From NCBI GenBank assembly GCA_030247725.1, contig JAOTRT010000006.1, positions 62,001 through 126,000 of the forward strand: a DNA stretch of 64,000 bases, written 5' to 3'. This document shows, in pieces, positions 20,578 to 30,418 of this stretch. The stretch is from Candidatus Nitricoxidireducens bremensis. Its GTDB lineage: Bacteria; Pseudomonadota; Gammaproteobacteria; Burkholderiales; Rhodocyclaceae. The notes beneath the pieces were generated by a model. It had not been told where the DNA came from. It worked only from the letters and a program-made list of their open reading frames with translations, and did not search any database. How positions within the stretch are numbered: position 1 is the stretch's first letter; every line of letters begins with the position of its first letter. The position numbers and the translations under genes were made by a program.

Positions 20578-20893
20578 TCGTTCGGTGGAGCGCGCCGGGA
20601 CGGGGTGGTCGGGGCCTCGTCAGCGGTGGACAGCGCCGAATTCCTCGGCCCCGACCACCCCGCCCCGGCGGGTTTGGCATTGGTGCAACTGAACCAAAGA
20701 CCAGTCGCGCTTTCATGCGGATGTGCTTGTCCGATGGCGTGCTGGCCTGATAGGCTTTCGGCATTATTTCCCGGTCGAAGTCATCCCTAAATATGGACGG
20801 AACTATCCATCTGCGGGCAAAGAATTGCGATGTTTCGGTATTCCGCATTGCCATCAGCACACGTTATGTTGCAACCAACTTATCTCCGCACTC
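20578..20893. other. 316-bp gene-free gap after dnaB
   Basis: The first part holds a 24-bp inverted repeat (listed separately). From about 20675 the sequence becomes clearly richer in A and T, marking the edge of the stretch that encodes the nuclease. No convincing coding frame is seen; short frames exist but lack ribosome sites. Confidence 0.5.
20593..20670. repeat. 24-bp inverted repeat with 30-nt loop downstream of dnaB
   Basis: Arms 20593-20616 and 20647-20670 are complementary at 23 of 24 positions (CGCCGGGACGGGGTGG on the left). The loop is 30 nt. The hairpin begins 16 bases after the dnaB stop, so it may end or stabilise that transcript. It is much longer than a normal terminator stem and has no T-run. 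Confidence 0.75.
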
Positions 20894-21805
20894 ATGGCCA
20901 AGAAACTGAGCTTTGAAGCGAAAGAAAAAATTGTTGAACTCGCCGGTGCGTGCTTCTGGTACTGGAACGGCTATTACAGCTTCCTAGACAGCTGTGGTGT
21001 TCCGCAATCATTTCAACGTAAGTACCCGCGCGAGGCGTACAACAAGTACACGATGATGCGCGCAATCCTCGAAGATTTGGATCGGGCTGGAAACGTCGAG
21101 CTAATCGGGGCAATTGCTTCAGGTTTTTATCGCCTGAAGGGGCCAATTGATCGGGATCAGCTTGATGAGAAGAAGGCCAAGAGGCTGCTTGCAGAGTTCC
21201 GAGAAACTATCGGAGACGACCCCATAGAAGCGGAGATCAAGAAGCGCGACCAAGAGCGCGCCAAAGTCGCCTACGAACAATCAATTGCTGACCGCCGCGC
21301 GCAGATCAAACGCATGGAAGATCTGAACGCCGAGTTTCTGTGTCTTACCACCGCAAAAGACATCACTCCGCAGCAGCGCGGATTCCGTCTAGAAACGTTG
21401 TTCTTTCAGTTGCTCCACCTCAGCGAGTTTGAACACACAAAGCCTTTTCGGACGCAAGGAAAGGAGCAGATCGACGGGCATTTCCGCTACGAAAAATTTG
21501 ATTACCTCGTGGAGGCGAAATGGACGCAGGAGCCAACCAAACAGCCTGATCTTTCGATCTTTGATGGAAAGATTCGTGGCAAGGCGCAGAGCACAAGGGG
21601 TTTCTTTGTTTCCGCGAACGGTTTTGACGGTACAGCGGTGCAAAAGTACTCAGGAGACTCCCCTCGCATCATTTTAATGACTGGCGAAGACATTGCTCTT
21701 GTACTAAGTGGTCGCGTGCTGTTTGTAGATGCCATGAAGGCAAAAGTGGATGCGATCGTTAGGCTTGGAAATATTTTGTATCCAGTCCGACAGATTGCGA
21801 CATAA
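20894..21805 (+). CDS. Orphan restriction-endonuclease-like protein (Mrr-type PD-(D/E)XK)
   Basis: A 303-residue soluble protein. The N-terminal half is helical and charged, with FWYWNGYYSFLDSCGVP near the start. The C-terminal part reads as an Mrr_cat-type nuclease: RGFRLETLFFQLL (Glu167), then Asp184 in EQIDGHF, then Glu197 and Lys199 in YLVEAKW. Together these make a plausible PD-(D/E)XK active site. The gene is markedly less GC-rich than its neighbours, which suggests acquisition by transfer. No methyltransferase, helicase or specificity subunit is adjacent, so it may be a type IV-like or stand-alone defence nuclease (inference). ATG 20894 was chosen because upstream in-frame residues look non-coding. 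Confidence 0.7.
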   Translation: MAKKLSFEAKEKIVELAGACFWYWNGYYSFLDSCGVPQSFQRKYPREAYNKYTMMRAILEDLDRAGNVELIGAIASGFYRLKGPIDRDQLDEKKAKRLLAEFRETIGDDPIEAEIKKRDQERAKVAYEQSIADRRAQIKRMEDLNAEFLCLTTAKDITPQQRGFRLETLFFQLLHLSEFEHTKPFRTQGKEQIDGHFRYEKFDYLVEAKWTQEPTKQPDLSIFDGKIRGKAQSTRGFFVSANGFDGTAVQKYSGDSPRIILMTGEDIALVLSGRVLFVDAMKAKVDAIVRLGNILYPVRQIAT

Positions 21806-21833
21806 CCCTGCATTAAGAAGGCTGCGCCAATTC

Positions 21834-22346
21834 ATGTCCTCCACCATCACCCTCCGCCCCGAAACCCCTGCCGACATCCAGGCCATCACCGACGTCACCG
21901 TCGCCGCCTTCAATACCCTTGCCATCAGCGACCACACTGAGCAGTTCATCGTCGCGGCATTGCGGGCGGCGCAGGCGCTGACCGTTTCGCTGGTGGCGGA
22001 AATGGAGGGCCGGGTGGTGGGGCATATCGCCTTTTCGCCCGTGACCATCTCGGACGGCACGCCAGGCTGGTACGGGCTTGGGCCGGTGTCGGTGCTGCCG
22101 GAGTTTCATCGGCAGGGCATCGGCAAGGCGCTGATCGAGGAGGGGCTGGCGCGCTTGAAGGCGCTTGGCGCCAGGGGCTGCTGTCTGGTGGGGCATCCGG
22201 AGTACTACCCGCGGTTCGGATTCCGGAACGTGGTCGGGTTGGTTCACGAAGGCGTACCGCCGGAGGCGTTCTTCGCCCTCTCTTTCGACGGCCGCTTGCC
22301 CCAGGGGACGGTGACGTTCCATGAGGGCTTCGGGGCCCATCGGTAG
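21834..22346 (+). CDS. GNAT-family N-acetyltransferase, YhbS-like
   Basis: A 170-residue acetyl-CoA-dependent acyltransferase. It starts with ITLRPETPADIQAI, has the acetyl-CoA loop region LPEFHRQGIGKALIEEGL (motif A), and ends with HPEYYPRFGF, typical of the YhbS subgroup. The acceptor is unknown. It lies 28 bp after the nuclease and returns to the high GC of the chromosome. Confidence 0.88.
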   Translation: MSSTITLRPETPADIQAITDVTVAAFNTLAISDHTEQFIVAALRAAQALTVSLVAEMEGRVVGHIAFSPVTISDGTPGWYGLGPVSVLPEFHRQGIGKALIEEGLARLKALGARGCCLVGHPEYYPRFGFRNVVGLVHEGVPPEAFFALSFDGRLPQGTVTFHEGFGAHR

Positions 22347-22369
22347 CGGGTCTCCGATTGGAGGCGCCT

Positions 22370-22762
22370 GTGAATTCGCAAACCATCTCCGTCTTCATCG
22401 CCGCGCCGCCGGCGCGGGTGTATGGGTTCGCGTCCGATCCGGCCAATCTGCCGGTGTGGGTGCCGTCGTTTTGCAAGTCCGTGGCGCGGGTGGGCAACGA
22501 CTGGGTGGTCGATTCGCCGCTGGGGCGCGTGGTGTTCGCGTTTGCGCCGCCCAACGAGTATGGCGTGCTGGACCACACGGTGACGCTGCCCGACGGAACC
22601 CGGCTCTTCAATCCGATGCGGGTGATCGCCAACGGGGATGGCAGCGAAGTGCTGTTCACCCTCTTCCAGCATCAGGGCATGAGCGACGAGCAGTTCCGGG
22701 CGGATGCGGCATTGGTGCGCAGCGACTTGGAGACCCTGCGGCGTGTTGTCGAGGCTTGCTAG
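22370..22762 (+). CDS. SRPBCC/START-like small ligand-binding protein
   Basis: A 130-residue polyketide-cyclase/START-like fold protein: opening strand TISVFIAAPPARVYGFASDP, then NLPVWVPSF, and a terminal helix with RSDLETLRRVVE. Such proteins bind hydrophobic ligands or act as stress-related hydratases; the role here is unknown. GTG 22370 is supported by GGAGG at 22360-22364. It may be co-transcribed with the acetyltransferase 23 bases upstream. Confidence 0.8.
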   Translation: MNSQTISVFIAAPPARVYGFASDPANLPVWVPSFCKSVARVGNDWVVDSPLGRVVFAFAPPNEYGVLDHTVTLPDGTRLFNPMRVIANGDGSEVLFTLFQHQGMSDEQFRADAALVRSDLETLRRVVEAC

Positions 22763-22875
22763 TTTTGCGCTTGTTCCGATGAGGATGGCTTGATACGCTC
22801 TTGTCATTGAGTCGGTGGCTCCATGGATTCCCATGGGCGCCGACTTTGTCGAAGCGGAACCACAGGGGAATTCCT

Positions 22876-23574
22876 ATGTTCATGGTTGAAAGGGCTTTGC
22901 CCGTTCTCATCTTTTTGCTGGCGGCATTCGTCGGTGCGTCCCCCGTCCAAGCCGGGGAATACGGAAGCTACGATCCCAAACGGATCTTCGTGTCCTCCGG
23001 GACGGCGGCGGGCCAGGGCCATTCCCTGGACATGGCCTATCTCGACCGGATGCTCAACGATCTCGGCACCCATGCCCGGAACTATCCGCCCCGTTTCGAT
23101 ACGCCCCAGGACCGCGAGCGCGCTGTCCGGGACGTGAAGATGCTGTCGGGCCTGCTCGACATTTTGCTGGAGGGGCCCAATCCCCATCCGGAGCTGCTGT
23201 CGCGGGCCGGGTTTCTCAACGGCATCGGCCACAACCTGGATATCGCCGGTTCGGCACAGAAGTCCGATGCCGCCTTCCGCAAGCTGCTTGCGGCCGTTCC
23301 GGATGACCCGCGCGGCAACTACATGTTCGGGACCTTCTTGGCCGGCGCCGGCAAGCAGAAGGAGGCTTTGCCCTATCTGGAGAAGGCCCTGGCCGTCGGG
23401 GTGACGGATGCCGCCTACGGATTGGGGATGGTCCATCTGACCCTCGGCGACAAGGGCAAGGCGCTGGAATACCTCCATGCCTACAAGAAACACAATCCCA
23501 ATGACGGCAGCGTCGATACGCTCATCGAAGCCATCCGCAATGGGAAGGTCGAGGTCAAGAGAAGCCCTGGATGA
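22876..23574 (+). CDS. Secreted TPR-like repeat protein
   Basis: A 232-residue protein with a signal peptide (MFMVERALPVLIFLLAAFVG, cleavage near VQAGE). The rest is helical with tetratricopeptide-like units: SDAAFRKLLAAVPDDPRGNY, QKEALPYLEKALAVG and GKALEYLHAYKKHNPND. It is probably periplasmic and acts as a protein-binding scaffold. AGGGGA eight bases upstream supports the ATG at 22876. No specific partner is suggested by the neighbours. Confidence 0.75.
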   Translation: MFMVERALPVLIFLLAAFVGASPVQAGEYGSYDPKRIFVSSGTAAGQGHSLDMAYLDRMLNDLGTHARNYPPRFDTPQDRERAVRDVKMLSGLLDILLEGPNPHPELLSRAGFLNGIGHNLDIAGSAQKSDAAFRKLLAAVPDDPRGNYMFGTFLAGAGKQKEALPYLEKALAVGVTDAAYGLGMVHLTLGDKGKALEYLHAYKKHNPNDGSVDTLIEAIRNGKVEVKRSPG

Positions 23575-23594
23575 ATTTCATGGCTGGATTTATT

Positions 23595-23617
23595 GCCATA
23601 TTCAGATATGGCTTTTT
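23595..23617 (+). terminator. Rho-independent terminator
   Basis: GCCATAT and ATATGGC form a perfect 7-bp stem around TCAG, followed directly by five T residues. It lies 20 bases after the TPR-like gene and before the BrnT gene. Confidence 0.7.
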
Positions 23618-23643
23618 ATATTGCCAAGTGCTAGGCTTCCCGA

Positions 23644-23934
23644 ATGGCGCATAGCCGGTTCGATTGGGACCCCCGCAAGGATGCGGAGAACCAGCGAAAG
23701 CATGGGGTTTCCTTCGGGCGTGCCCAATACGCCTTCGCGGACCCGCGGCGCGTGATCGCCAGGGATGCCACCCACAGCCAAACTGAAGAGCGGTTCTATT
23801 GCTTCGGCGAAGTGGACGGCGGTGTGCTGACGGAGCGGTTCACCTATCGGGACGCAGTTATCAGGATCATCGGCGCCGGTTACTGGCGCAAGGGAAAGAC
23901 CATCTATGAGCGCGAAAATCAAATACACGGATGA
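23644..23934 (+). CDS. brnT: BrnT-family toxin
   Basis: A 96-residue BrnT-type ribonuclease toxin. It has the family opening FDWDPRKDAENQRKHGVSF and the central ERFYCFGEVDGGVLTERFTYR. The C-terminus RRIIxA-type motif appears as RIIGAGYWRKGKTIYE. BrnT cleaves RNA and arrests growth in known systems. The toxin precedes its antitoxin, as usual for BrnTA, with a 29-base overlap. Confidence 0.88.
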   Translation: MAHSRFDWDPRKDAENQRKHGVSFGRAQYAFADPRRVIARDATHSQTEERFYCFGEVDGGVLTERFTYRDAVIRIIGAGYWRKGKTIYERENQIHG

Positions 23935-24166
23935 ACCTCTCGGCAAGGTTCAGGTGCTTCCCGATTTTCTTCCTTCGCCGGCTGAACTGGCATTCCGCGA
24001 AGAAGGCGTGAAGGTCACCTTGGCTTTGAGCAAGAAGAGCATCGAATTCTTCAAGTCCGAGGCCAGCAAACATCACACCCAGTACCAGCGCATGATCCGT
24101 CGGCTGCTCGATGCCTATGTGGATGCGCAGGCGCCAGCCTCGCGATCTGGTAGAAGCCGAGCCTAG
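23906..24166 (+). CDS. brnA: BrnA/CopG-type antitoxin
   Basis: An 86-residue antitoxin with the BrnA C-terminal ribbon-helix-helix region VKVTLALSKKSIEFFKSEAS followed by YQRMIRRLLDAYV. It should neutralise BrnT and repress the brnTA promoter as a dimer. The ATG lies inside the brnT 3' end, which couples their translation. Confidence 0.85.
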   Translation: MSAKIKYTDEPLGKVQVLPDFLPSPAELAFREEGVKVTLALSKKSIEFFKSEASKHHTQYQRMIRRLLDAYVDAQAPASRSGRSRA

Positions 24167-24182
24167 TGCTAGGGCCGATGCG

Positions 24183-24857
24183 ATGTTCACGAAAGCCACA
24201 TTCAAATTCCTCGACGAGCTCGCCGCCCACAACACGCGGGAATGGTTCGAGGCCAACAAGCCGCGCTACGAGGAACTGGTGCGGGAGCCGGCCCTGGATT
24301 TCATCGCGGCGATGGACGCGCCCCTGGCCAAGTTCGCGCCCAACTTCCGCGCCGAGCCGCGCAAGATGGGCGGTTCCCTGATGCGGGTGTACCGGGACAC
24401 GCGCTTCTCCTGGGACAAGACGCCCTACAAGACCAACATCGGCATCCAGTTCCGCCACAGCCTGGGCAAGGACGTCCATGCGCCGGGTTTCTACGTGCAT
24501 ATCGCGCCGGAGGGCTGCTTCCTGGGCGTGGGCTGCTGGCGGCCGGAACCCGATGCCCTCGGGCGCATCCGCGATCTCGTCGCCGCCAAGCCAGAGCGCT
24601 GGTTCGCGGTGCGGGACGACAAGCGCTTCGCCAAGGTGTGGGCGCTTTCCGGCGACCGCCTGAGCCGGCCGCCCAAGGGCTACGCCGCCGACCACCCGGC
24701 CGTCGAAGACCTGAAGTACAAGGATTTCGTCGCCATGGCGGCCCTGGATTTCGACGAGGCCGTCGGCCCCGGCCTGGTGAAGATCGCCACCACGCGCTTC
24801 ACCGCCGCCGCCCCCTTCATGGGCTTCCTCTGCGACGCCATCGGCGTCCAACTGTAA
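24183..24857 (+). CDS. DUF2461/TIGR02453-family protein
   Basis: A 224-residue cytoplasmic protein of the widespread but uncharacterised DUF2461 family. Hallmarks are FKFLDELAAHNTREWFEANK near the N-terminus, RVYRDTRFSWDKTPYKTN, and FYVHIAPEGCFLGVG. The size equals the family's usual length. ATG 24183 lies 16 bases after brnA but is probably independent. Its function is unknown. Confidence 0.88.
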   Translation: MFTKATFKFLDELAAHNTREWFEANKPRYEELVREPALDFIAAMDAPLAKFAPNFRAEPRKMGGSLMRVYRDTRFSWDKTPYKTNIGIQFRHSLGKDVHAPGFYVHIAPEGCFLGVGCWRPEPDALGRIRDLVAAKPERWFAVRDDKRFAKVWALSGDRLSRPPKGYAADHPAVEDLKYKDFVAMAALDFDEAVGPGLVKIATTRFTAAAPFMGFLCDAIGVQL

Positions 24858-25122
24858 AGCCACCCACCCAAAGCAGCAGGCCGGGGACCGCCGCGTCGCC
24901 GATTTTGGCGACCGCCGCAGCGTCGTGCCACCGGACGGGGCCTTCCGGGCTTGCTGTCCGAAGCCGCAGGCGAGTTTGCAAGACCGGCCGTCCGGCGGCA
25001 CGGCGCAAGGGAACCCGCAGGGCGGGCGCCCATGAGGCGTCGTGGCAGCCCCCGGCCTGCGGCGGTTCCGCACCGACAGCGATCCCCAGCCTGCGGCCTG
25101 ACGAACACCGCAGATCAACCCT
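24858..25122. other. Gene-free GC-rich gap before htpG, with hairpin
   Basis: No convincing gene is seen. Bases 24925-24942 (GTGCCACCGGACGGGGCC) and 24986-25001 form an inverted repeat around a 43-nt loop, and CTTGC/GCAAG inside the loop adds a nested stem. The layout, long arms and a 40-50 nt loop, resembles the hairpins near rnfD, but no shared sequence was found. It could be a decayed repeat or a structured RNA. Confidence 0.4.
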
Positions 25123-25150
25123 CTTGAAATCCCGGTTACCGCCCCCATAA
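25123..25150 (+). promoter_or_regulatory. Sigma-32 heat-shock promoter of htpG
   Basis: CTTGAAA at 25123-25129 and CCCCCATAA at 25142-25150 match the RpoH -35 (CTTGAA) and -10 (CCCCAT) elements. Fourteen bases separate CTTGAA from CCCCAT. The position, 38 bases before the htpG start, is right. Confidence 0.88.
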
Positions 25151-25187
25151 CGCGCGTTATTCCGTGCGTTTCAAGGAGTTATTCCCC

Positions 25188-27110
<1,923 letters not shown>

Positions 27111-27117
27111 TCCGCCG

Positions 27118-27603
27118 GTGACGCTGCTCAAGGGCCTGCCGCCGGTCATCGACGGGCAGGCCCGCGTCCTCATCCTCGGCAGCTTTCCCTCGGCAGCGTC
27201 GCTGGCCGCCCAGCAGTACTACGCCCACCGCCAGAACCAGTTCTGGCGCGTGCTGGCGGCGGTCATCGGCCAGCCGCTCTCCGACATGGACTATGCCGCC
27301 AGGCAGGCGGCGGTGAAGGCGGCGGGGCTCGCCATCTGGGACGTGTATCGCTCTTGCGCCCGCGACGGCAGCCTGGACAGCGCCATCCGCGCGGCGGAGC
27401 CCAACGACCTTTCCTCCCTGAAGCGGCTCGCGCCGCAGCTGCGCCGCGTCTGCTTCAACGGCCGCACGGCGGCCCGCCTGCTGCGGCAGGTGGAGGCCCT
27501 CGGCTACGAAGTGCGCGTGCTGCCCTCCACGAGCCCCGCCCACGCCGGCATGAGTTTCGCCGCCAAGCTGGAGCTCTGGCGGGCCGGCTTGACGCCGGAC
27601 TGA
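27118..27603 (+). CDS. DNA-deoxyinosine glycosylase (UDG superfamily)
   Basis: A 161-residue base-excision enzyme of the hypoxanthine-DNA glycosylase branch of the uracil-DNA glycosylase superfamily. It has LILGSFPSAASL, YYAHRQNQFWRVL and VLPSTSPAHAGM, matching the family's catalytic and DNA-contact motifs. It would remove deaminated adenine (hypoxanthine) from DNA. GTG 27118 begins seven bases after the htpG stop, so it may be part of the heat-shock transcript. Confidence 0.85.
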   Translation: MTLLKGLPPVIDGQARVLILGSFPSAASLAAQQYYAHRQNQFWRVLAAVIGQPLSDMDYAARQAAVKAAGLAIWDVYRSCARDGSLDSAIRAAEPNDLSSLKRLAPQLRRVCFNGRTAARLLRQVEALGYEVRVLPSTSPAHAGMSFAAKLELWRAGLTPD

Positions 27604-27608
27604 CGCCC

Positions 27609-27637
27609 AAAAAAACGCCCGTCGCAGGGACGGGCGT
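27609..27637 (-). terminator. Terminator for the Cys-rich protein gene (possibly bidirectional)
   Basis: ACGCCCGTC and GACGGGCGT form a 9-bp perfect stem around GCAGG. On the minus strand the stem runs directly into a T-tract (plus-strand A7 at 27609-27615). It sits between two convergent genes. Confidence 0.85.
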
Positions 27638-27658
27638 CTTCGGCATGGCGGGCGGGGA

Positions 27659-28054
27659 CTACTTGCCGCCCTTGCCGCCTTTACCCCGCTTGGGGGTGTT
27701 TTCCTTCATGCACTGGCGGTGGTCGCGGCCGGTCTTGCCCTTGCAGATTTCCTTCGCCTTCTGGTGATCCTCGCAGCGCAGCGGGTTGCGCGCCTTGCTG
27801 CAATCCATGGGGGGCATGGCATCCTGCATGCACTGCTTCTTCTCGGCAGCGCGTTTGTCCTTGCAGACTTCCTTGGCTTTCTGGAGGGCTTCGCAGCGCT
27901 CGGGATCGCGGGCCTTGGCGCACTCGCCGGCGGCACGGGAGCCGGGGCCGGGGCCCCCCATGCCTTGCATGCCGGGACCCGGCTGGGCGGCGGCGCCGAA
28001 GGATACGAGGGCGGCGGCGATGCCGCCCAACAACAGATTCATTCCATGCTTCAT
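27659..28054 (-). CDS. Small secreted protein with two tandem four-cysteine repeats
   Basis: A 131-residue protein with a signal peptide ending near GAAAQ and a Gly/Pro/Met-rich linker. Two homologous 40-residue units follow, with cysteines at 45, 54, 64, 75 and 85, 94, 104, 115 (identical spacing 9, 10, 11). Both units share a C-K-A-R-x-P-x-R-C core followed by QKAKE(V/I)CK. The tail is basic (GKGGKGGK). Eight cysteines in the periplasm suggest disulfide pairs or metal binding (inference). AAGGAGA upstream supports the ATG at 28054. No named family is recognised. Confidence 0.75.
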   Translation of the reverse strand: MKHGMNLLLGGIAAALVSFGAAAQPGPGMQGMGGPGPGSRAAGECAKARDPERCEALQKAKEVCKDKRAAEKKQCMQDAMPPMDCSKARNPLRCEDHQKAKEICKGKTGRDHRQCMKENTPKRGKGGKGGK

Positions 28055-28146
28055 CGTCGAATCTCCTTCGCGGTTTGGAGCGGCCCATGATAACCCAGCG
28101 GGAATCGGCTATATTGCGGCTGCCTTCACATTGGAACCGCCCGAAC

Positions 28147-29937
28147 ATGGCCCACGCGAACGCTTCCGCCGCGGACAAGGGACACCGGCTCGCCCTGTCC
28201 GAAATCGTCGATGCCCTCATGGCCGACGGCCTGGTGCCGCCGGACGAGGCGGCGAAGTTCAAGCAGGAGCGGCGCTACTTCAAGGGCGACATCCATCCCC
28301 TGGTGGTGATCGCCGAGCAGCGCTGGAAGTCGCTGCAGCCGCCCCACCGGGTGCTCGACCTGGAGACGCTCACCACCTGGCTCGCCGGCTGGGCCGGTCT
28401 CGACTACTTCCACATCGATCCCCTGAAGATCAACTTCACGGCGGTCACCGACGTCATGTCGAACGCCTACGCGACGCGCTTCCGCATCCTGCCGGTGGAA
28501 GTGAAGCCCCACGAGGTGGTCGTCGCCACCGCCGAGCCCTTCGACCGGGGCTGGGAGGCGGAGCTCAAGCCCATCCTGCGCAAGGAGATCCGCCGCGTCA
28601 TCGCCAATCCGGTGGACATCGCCCGCTACCAGGTGGAGTTCTACAACCTGGCGAAGTCGGTGAAGGGGGCCCTGGGCCGCGGCGACGTGGGCGGCACCGG
28701 CGTCTCCAACTTCGAGCAGCTCGTCGAACTCGGCAAGGGCAAGAGCTCCCTGGACGCCAACGACCAGCACGTCGTGATGATCGTGGACTGGCTCTGGCAG
28801 TATGCCTTCGAACAGCGCGCCTCCGACATCCACATCGAGCCGCGCCGCGACCTGGGCATCGTGCGCTTCCGCATCGACGGCGTGCTGCATCAGGTCTACC
28901 AGATTCCCATGGCGGTGCTCAACGCCATGACCAGCCGCATCAAGATCCTCGGCCGCATGGACGTGGTGGAGAAGCGCCGCCCCCAGGACGGCCGCATCAA
29001 GACGCGCACCCCCGACGGCCAGGAGGTGGAGCTGCGCCTGTCCACGCTGCCGACGGCCTTCGGCGAGAAGCTGGTGATGCGCATCTTCGACCCGGAGGTG
29101 CTGGTGCGCGACTTCACCGATCTGGGTTTCGGCGACGACGACCGGGCGCGCTGGCTGCAGATGACGGGCCAGCCCAACGGCATCATCCTCGTCACCGGCC
29201 CCACCGGCTCGGGCAAAACGACGACCCTCTACACGACCTTGAAGCAACTGGCGACGCCGGAGGTGAACGTGTGCACCCTGGAGGACCCCATCGAGATGAT
29301 CGAGCCCTCCTTCAATCAGGTGCAGATCCATGCCGACATCGGCATGGGCTTCGCCGAGGGCATCCGCTCCCTCATGCGCCAGGACCCGGACATCATCATG
29401 GTGGGCGAGATCCGCGACCTGGAGACCGCCGACATGGCGATCCAGGCGGCCCTCACCGGCCACCTGGTGCTGTCCACTCTCCATACCAACGATGCCCCCT
29501 CGGCCATCACGCGCCTGCTGGACCTGGGCGTGCCCTCCTACCTGCTGCAGTCCACCCTGCTCGGCGTCATGGCCCAGCGCCTGGTGCGCACCCTGTGCCC
29601 CAAGTGCAAGAAGGCCGGCGGCCTGCGGGAGGAGGACGAGGAGGCCTGGAACCTCCTCGTCTCGCCCTGGAAGACCAACAAGCCGGCGACCCTCTATCAC
29701 CCGGTCGGCTGTCTCGACTGCCGCATGACCGGCTACCAGGGTCGCCTGGGCCTCTACGAGATATTGATGATGACGCCCGACATCAAGCGCCTGGTGACCG
29801 ACACCACCGACCTGGCGAAGCTCAAGGAGACGGCCCTGCGGGAAGGCATGCGGCCCCTGCGCATCGCCGGGGCGAAGAAGGTGGGGGCCGGCCTCACCAC
29901 CATCGAGGAAATCCTCAAGGTGGCGCCGCCGGCCTGA
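28147..29937 (+). CDS. GspE/PilB-like secretion or pilus ATPase, orphan
   Basis: A 596-residue hexameric ATPase of the type II secretion/type IV pilus family. It has an N-terminal MshEN-like region, then the ATPase core with Walker A GPTGSGKTTT, Asp box LEDPIEM, Walker B DPDIIMVGEIRD, His box TGHLVLSTLHTN and the Zn-binding CPKCKK...CLDC tetracysteine. All catalytic motifs are intact. No gsp or pil gene adjoins it, so the machine it powers is encoded elsewhere. ATG 28147 was chosen by alignment to the family N-terminus; an ATG at 28087 is also possible. Confidence 0.88.
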   Translation: MAHANASAADKGHRLALSEIVDALMADGLVPPDEAAKFKQERRYFKGDIHPLVVIAEQRWKSLQPPHRVLDLETLTTWLAGWAGLDYFHIDPLKINFTAVTDVMSNAYATRFRILPVEVKPHEVVVATAEPFDRGWEAELKPILRKEIRRVIANPVDIARYQVEFYNLAKSVKGALGRGDVGGTGVSNFEQLVELGKGKSSLDANDQHVVMIVDWLWQYAFEQRASDIHIEPRRDLGIVRFRIDGVLHQVYQIPMAVLNAMTSRIKILGRMDVVEKRRPQDGRIKTRTPDGQEVELRLSTLPTAFGEKLVMRIFDPEVLVRDFTDLGFGDDDRARWLQMTGQPNGIILVTGPTGSGKTTTLYTTLKQLATPEVNVCTLEDPIEMIEPSFNQVQIHADIGMGFAEGIRSLMRQDPDIIMVGEIRDLETADMAIQAALTGHLVLSTLHTNDAPSAITRLLDLGVPSYLLQSTLLGVMAQRLVRTLCPKCKKAGGLREEDEEAWNLLVSPWKTNKPATLYHPVGCLDCRMTGYQGRLGLYEILMMTPDIKRLVTDTTDLAKLKETALREGMRPLRIAGAKKVGAGLTTIEEILKVAPPA

Positions 29938-29962
29938 GGCGGCGGCTTGCGGGATCAGCCGC

Positions 29963-30400
29963 TCAGGCGTCCGCCCGGACGGCCGTGCGCTCCACGAAGG
30001 CCGTCGGCACCGGCGCCGGCTTGCGCGCCGCATAGTCGAAGAACAGGATGCCGGTCTTGCCGCGCGCCACGGCGCGGCCGTCGCCCTTGGCGGTGGCGCG
30101 CCAGACCAGGTCGCAGCCGTACTTGTTGAAGTCGACCGGCGTCATCTCGAACACCAGCACGTCGCCGTGGAAGGCTTCCGCCAGGTATTGCACGGCGGCG
30201 TCGGCGACGATGATGCCGAGTCCCTCCACGTCCAGTTCCGTATAGCCGATGGCTTTGAAGAAGCGCACCCGCGCCTCGGAGACGAGGGCGAGCAGGGCGG
30301 CGTTGTCCAGATGGTGGCCGTAGTTGATGTGGCCGATGTAGAGGGGAATCTCGGTGGCGAAGACGAAGCGGTCGGGCAGGTCGATCCTGATGCGTGGCAT
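29963..30400 (-). CDS. Acyl-CoA thioesterase-like hot-dog protein
   Basis: A 145-residue single hot-dog domain of the 4HBT type. The motif IGHINYGHHLDNAALLALVSEARVRF is the usual active-site region with Asn/His/Asp. Such proteins hydrolyse acyl-CoA or take part in lipid metabolism; substrate length is not predictable. It converges with the GspE-like gene and sits 18 bases after the FecR-domain gene on the same strand. Confidence 0.85.
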   Translation of the reverse strand: MPRIRIDLPDRFVFATEIPLYIGHINYGHHLDNAALLALVSEARVRFFKAIGYTELDVEGLGIIVADAAVQYLAEAFHGDVLVFEMTPVDFNKYGCDLVWRATAKGDGRAVARGKTGILFFDYAARKPAPVPTAFVERTAVRADA

Positions 30401-30418
30401 GGGTTTCCTCGGCGCGGA

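Noticed and set aside
24817..25108. Minus-strand frames in the gap before htpG
   Set aside because: They are Arg/Pro/Gly-rich with no start signal and overlap an inverted repeat; probably non-coding.
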